The translations under genes were made by a program, and so were the position numbers. The notes beneath the pieces were generated by a model that saw nothing but the letters and a program-made list of their open reading frames with translations, was not told where the DNA came from and did not search any database. From the NCBI GenBank assembly GCA_009746045.1, contig RPFO01000164.1:2276321-2340320 (forward strand): a DNA stretch of 64,000 bases, in the 5' to 3' direction. Shown piece by piece: positions 61,595 through 64,000 of this stretch. This DNA comes from Mesostigma viride. Lineage: Eukaryota; Streptophyta; Mesostigmatophyceae; Mesostigmatales; Mesostigmataceae. Positions within the stretch are counted from its first letter, which is position 1; the number at the start of each line of letters is the position of its first letter.

Positions 61595-63009
61595 ATGGCG
61601 AACAAACGCGCCTCGACGCAACGCAGCCTGGCGGCTGCGCTCGGCAATGAAAATACGTCTGCAGCTCCGGCTGCAGCTCCGCCCTCCAGCCCGGCAGGCA
61701 GCTCGATCGGTGACACTAGTCGCGCACTGGTGGTCGCCCAGCACCCTCCCGGGCTTCATGCCTCGCCCTCAGCCTCGCCTGAGCCCAAACGCAGCCGCCC
61801 AACAGAACCGAGCTAGCTGGTCTGAGCGCGACTTTGACGTCGACGGGTTATTTTCCACCTTCGACGTACGACGCCAGCCATTTCGACATGCCACCCATCA
61901 GGATACTGGAGCTCGTGTTTTATGGGTCATACGCCTCCATTTTCGACCCCTGCCAGCGCCTTCAAAGCCTTAGTCGCCTCCGCACTGGACCTTCAGGACG
62001 GCCGGTTTTCTCACCGACCTGAGAACCTGACCCACTGGTCTCGCCCCCGTCTTCAGCTCGCCGCCCTCTTTTCCATCCTTCAGCGCTCTGCCGCGGACCT
62101 CTGGGCCCCCTCCCCCTTGACCGAATCCACCTTCCTCCTCCACCTCCAAGAAGCCATCTCACAGCACGTGACACCCCTAACTGCAGAATCATGTGGCAGC
62201 TGTGGGTCGCACGCTGGCTGCTGAGCTCCCCACCATCCCCACCACCACCGCCACCCTCCTCGCCTCCACCCCCCCCCCTCCGCCTCCACCGACTCCATCA
62301 CCGCCCTGCTCCGCGACATCGACCAGCGTCTTAAGGATAATGCCATCGCTATCGAGGTCCTGCAGAACACCGCCGGCCTCACCGCCCAGACGGTGAAGGA
62401 CATTGCCGCCAAGCCAGCCCCTGCTGGCCTGGCCGGCGATGCTCCTCCCATCACGACCTGGGCGGACATGCTTAAGCAGCACACCACCTCCACTGCACCT
62501 CCGCCGTCGCAGCCCAGCTCGATCCAGCGGCAGACGCTTGACCTCCGCGAGGAGGCCGAGCTCGCCAAGCGCAGCCTTAACGTCATCGTCAAGAACTTCG
62601 ACATGGAGGAAGGTGAGAATTCCGAGAAGCTTGCGTGTGCGTTTGAGATAGAAATCCTTGGTCGCATGGGCCTTAGTGGTGAGATCGAGCTGGTCGCCCA
62701 CCGCCTTCCCCGCGCGCGCCGGGGTAAGGCAGGGGCGGCCCCGCTCCTTCTCACCTTTAAGAACCCGCGGCGGACAAGATTTCTTTTCTCAGACGCCGCA
62801 AACGGCTCGAGAAGACTCTCTTCACCCTTGACGACGGCTTGACCCTGGCGCAGCAACAACAGCGACGGGAGCTATGGCCGACCTACCTCCAGCTCCGGCA
62901 GACCAAGGCGGGGCAGCCGGTGTACTGGAAGGGGACGGCCATCTACGTCGGCCACAAGCCCTGGCATGCGACCCCCGCGGCCCCAGCGACTCCAGACGCC
63001 CCAGCTTAG
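61595..63009 (+). pseudogene. LINE ORF1-like gene, frameshifted, no downstream RT
   Basis: It begins MANKRASTQRSLAAALG (61595) with an Ala/Pro/Ser-rich region, then frames change near 61816 and 62200. The best segment (62393-62842) has LDLREEAELAKRSLNVIVKN, an RRM-like AHRLPRARRGKAG and LLLTFKN. Beyond another frame change near 62765 come TLFTLDDGLTLAQQQQR and LWPTYLQLRQTKAG, ending in TAG at 63007. This is the order of RRM-type LINE ORF1 proteins, which bind RNA. No ORF2 follows in the remaining 1 kb, so it is an ORF1-only unit or truncated. Confidence 0.65.
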
Positions 63010-63129
63010 GGGAGTACAGCAGCAGTAGTGTAGAATAGATAGACCGTGGCCATGTACGTACATGTACGCCTCCTACAGGCACTATACCAGCTGAGCCACG
63101 CGCATTATTTAGCCATGTACATGTGTGCC

Positions 63130-63740
63130 TATGATGTGCCACACACCAGATGATGCCTAGCTTTATGTAGTTAAGCTGTGCCCATGCAGAGAGCTGCTCT
63201 CTGCTGAGATGCCACGCAGTCTAGCTTTTGTATAGCAATAATGATCTTCAGTTCCCCACCTATATGACGGGTTCCCCTTAGCTGCATGGGAGTTGCCCGA
63301 GACTCTGGGTGGTGCAGGTGCCCTAGTGCACCTAGAGCAAGTGTTGTTTAGATTCCCACCATTGCAGGAAGTAGCTTAGAATGTATTATAGGCCCTCGGG
63401 ATGATATGCCCCTTCTCTGGGCTATGTGCTACAGATACTCCCAACGGAGTTATGTTCCCAATTAATTAATTAATAGCCCTGAGAAGCGGGGCATATGGCT
63501 TTTCATACACTCTTAGCTACTTCCTGCAGGTGGGGGAACGTAAACTGCCACCTACTCTGGGTGCACAACGTGCACCTGCCCACCGCTGTATTCAGGCACC
63601 TAGCCTAGTAGGGGCACCGACAGTGGGGAGAAGATCAGCATGGCTATACAGAAGCTAGGGCATGGCGTCTCAGCAGAGAGTAGCTCTCTCCGTGGGCACA
63701 GCATAACTAAATAAAGCTAGGCATCATCAGGGTTTATGCT
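63130..63740. repeat. Inverted repeat of family R, arms about 270-330 bp
   Basis: Left arm 63130-63465 and right arm 63474-63740 are diverged inverted copies around CCAATTAATTAATTAATAG. Pairs include AGAGAGCTGCTCTCTGCTGA against TCAGCAGAGAGTAGCTCTCT, and GATGATGCCTAGCTTTATGT against a matching stretch near 63715. No gene. Confidence 0.7.
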
Positions 63741-63783
63741 CCATGACTCCCCAACGGGAGCACGAGTTTGATTAATTAATTAA

Positions 63784-63893
63784 TCCATCCACCCGCCCGC
63801 CCGCCCGCCCGCCCACCCGCCCGCCCGCCCGCCCGCCGCCCGCCCGCCCGCCCGCCCGCCCGCCCGCCCGCCCACCCACCCATCCATCCATCG
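63784..63893 (+). repeat. (CCCG)n microsatellite
   Basis: CCCG tetramers with a few CCCA units and one CCG slip, starting and ending in CCATCCAC/CCATCCAT. It is almost pure G/C for about 100 bp. Confidence 0.92.
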
Positions 63894-64000
63894 GGCTCCG
63901 TGACTCCCCAATTAACGTGAGCACGATTTTATAATTAATTAATGGGAAGAACGCCCGGCATGACCGCTGTAGCTTGGCACTACCTGCTCCGTGGCATGTC
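63894..64000. other. Window end, possible start of another LINE 3' end
   Basis: CTCCGTGGCATG at 63985 matches the block before the ACTT tails of both LINE copies (58159 and 60110). Too short to assign. Confidence 0.3.

Overview
The window is eukaryotic nuclear DNA from a repeat-rich genome. It holds GT-AG introns, LTR retrotransposons, a tyrosine-recombinase (DIRS-order) retrotransposon, a hAT transposon, LINEs and long satellite arrays. There is no bacterial-style operon, rRNA, tRNA or CRISPR. I saw no ordinary host housekeeping gene: every coding region I can interpret belongs to, or looks like, a mobile element. The mix of a PAT/Ngaro-type DIRS element, Copia-like and hAT elements suggests an alga (perhaps green) or another protist. 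I cannot name the species.

Layout. 1-1.1 kb is unassigned with a degenerate tandem repeat. 1.1-11.9 kb is a compound purine-rich microsatellite (GA, GGGA, GAGAGG, CGTAAG units), split by a 6.4-kb Copia-related LTR retrotransposon (2775-9190) whose pol is frameshifted and has an unusual integrase-protease-RT-RNase H order. 11.9-16.3 kb holds a foldback element (12746-13501) and one copy of a 1.18-kb duplicated element (14438-15618; inverted copy at 48955-50142). 16.3-48.2 kb is a satellite of about 71 bp per unit, interrupted by three insertions: a complete DIRS-order element (17438-22769, minus strand), a 2.0-kb non-autonomous LTR element (29823-31828, minus strand) and a 4.3-kb hAT transposon (43589-47919). 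The satellite flips orientation near 36265 and forms a 1934-bp higher-order repeat in its right half.

48.2-51.2 kb holds a GCATGC minisatellite, the second copy of the duplicated element and an AT-rich stretch. 51.2-55.3 kb holds a roughly 230-bp tandem repeat and a spliced, DDE-transposase-like gene whose introns share a GC-rich palindromic motif with that repeat. 55.8-63.0 kb is a graveyard: a hAT N-terminal fragment, two LINE RT copies ending in (ACTT)5 tails, and two LINE ORF1-like pseudogenes in opposite orientations. The last kilobase has an inverted repeat and a (CCCG)n tract.

The most interesting items are: the DIRS-order polyprotein with a 2A-like CGDVHPNPGP motif exactly between RNase H and the tyrosine recombinase; insertions in the satellite whose junctions fit each class's mechanism (no duplication, 5 bp, 8 bp) with intact empty sites in the same window; the intron-motif and tandem-repeat relationship around the DDE-like gene; and the domain order of the Copia-related element. 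Several reading frames break at G runs, so some apparent pseudogenes may be consensus errors.
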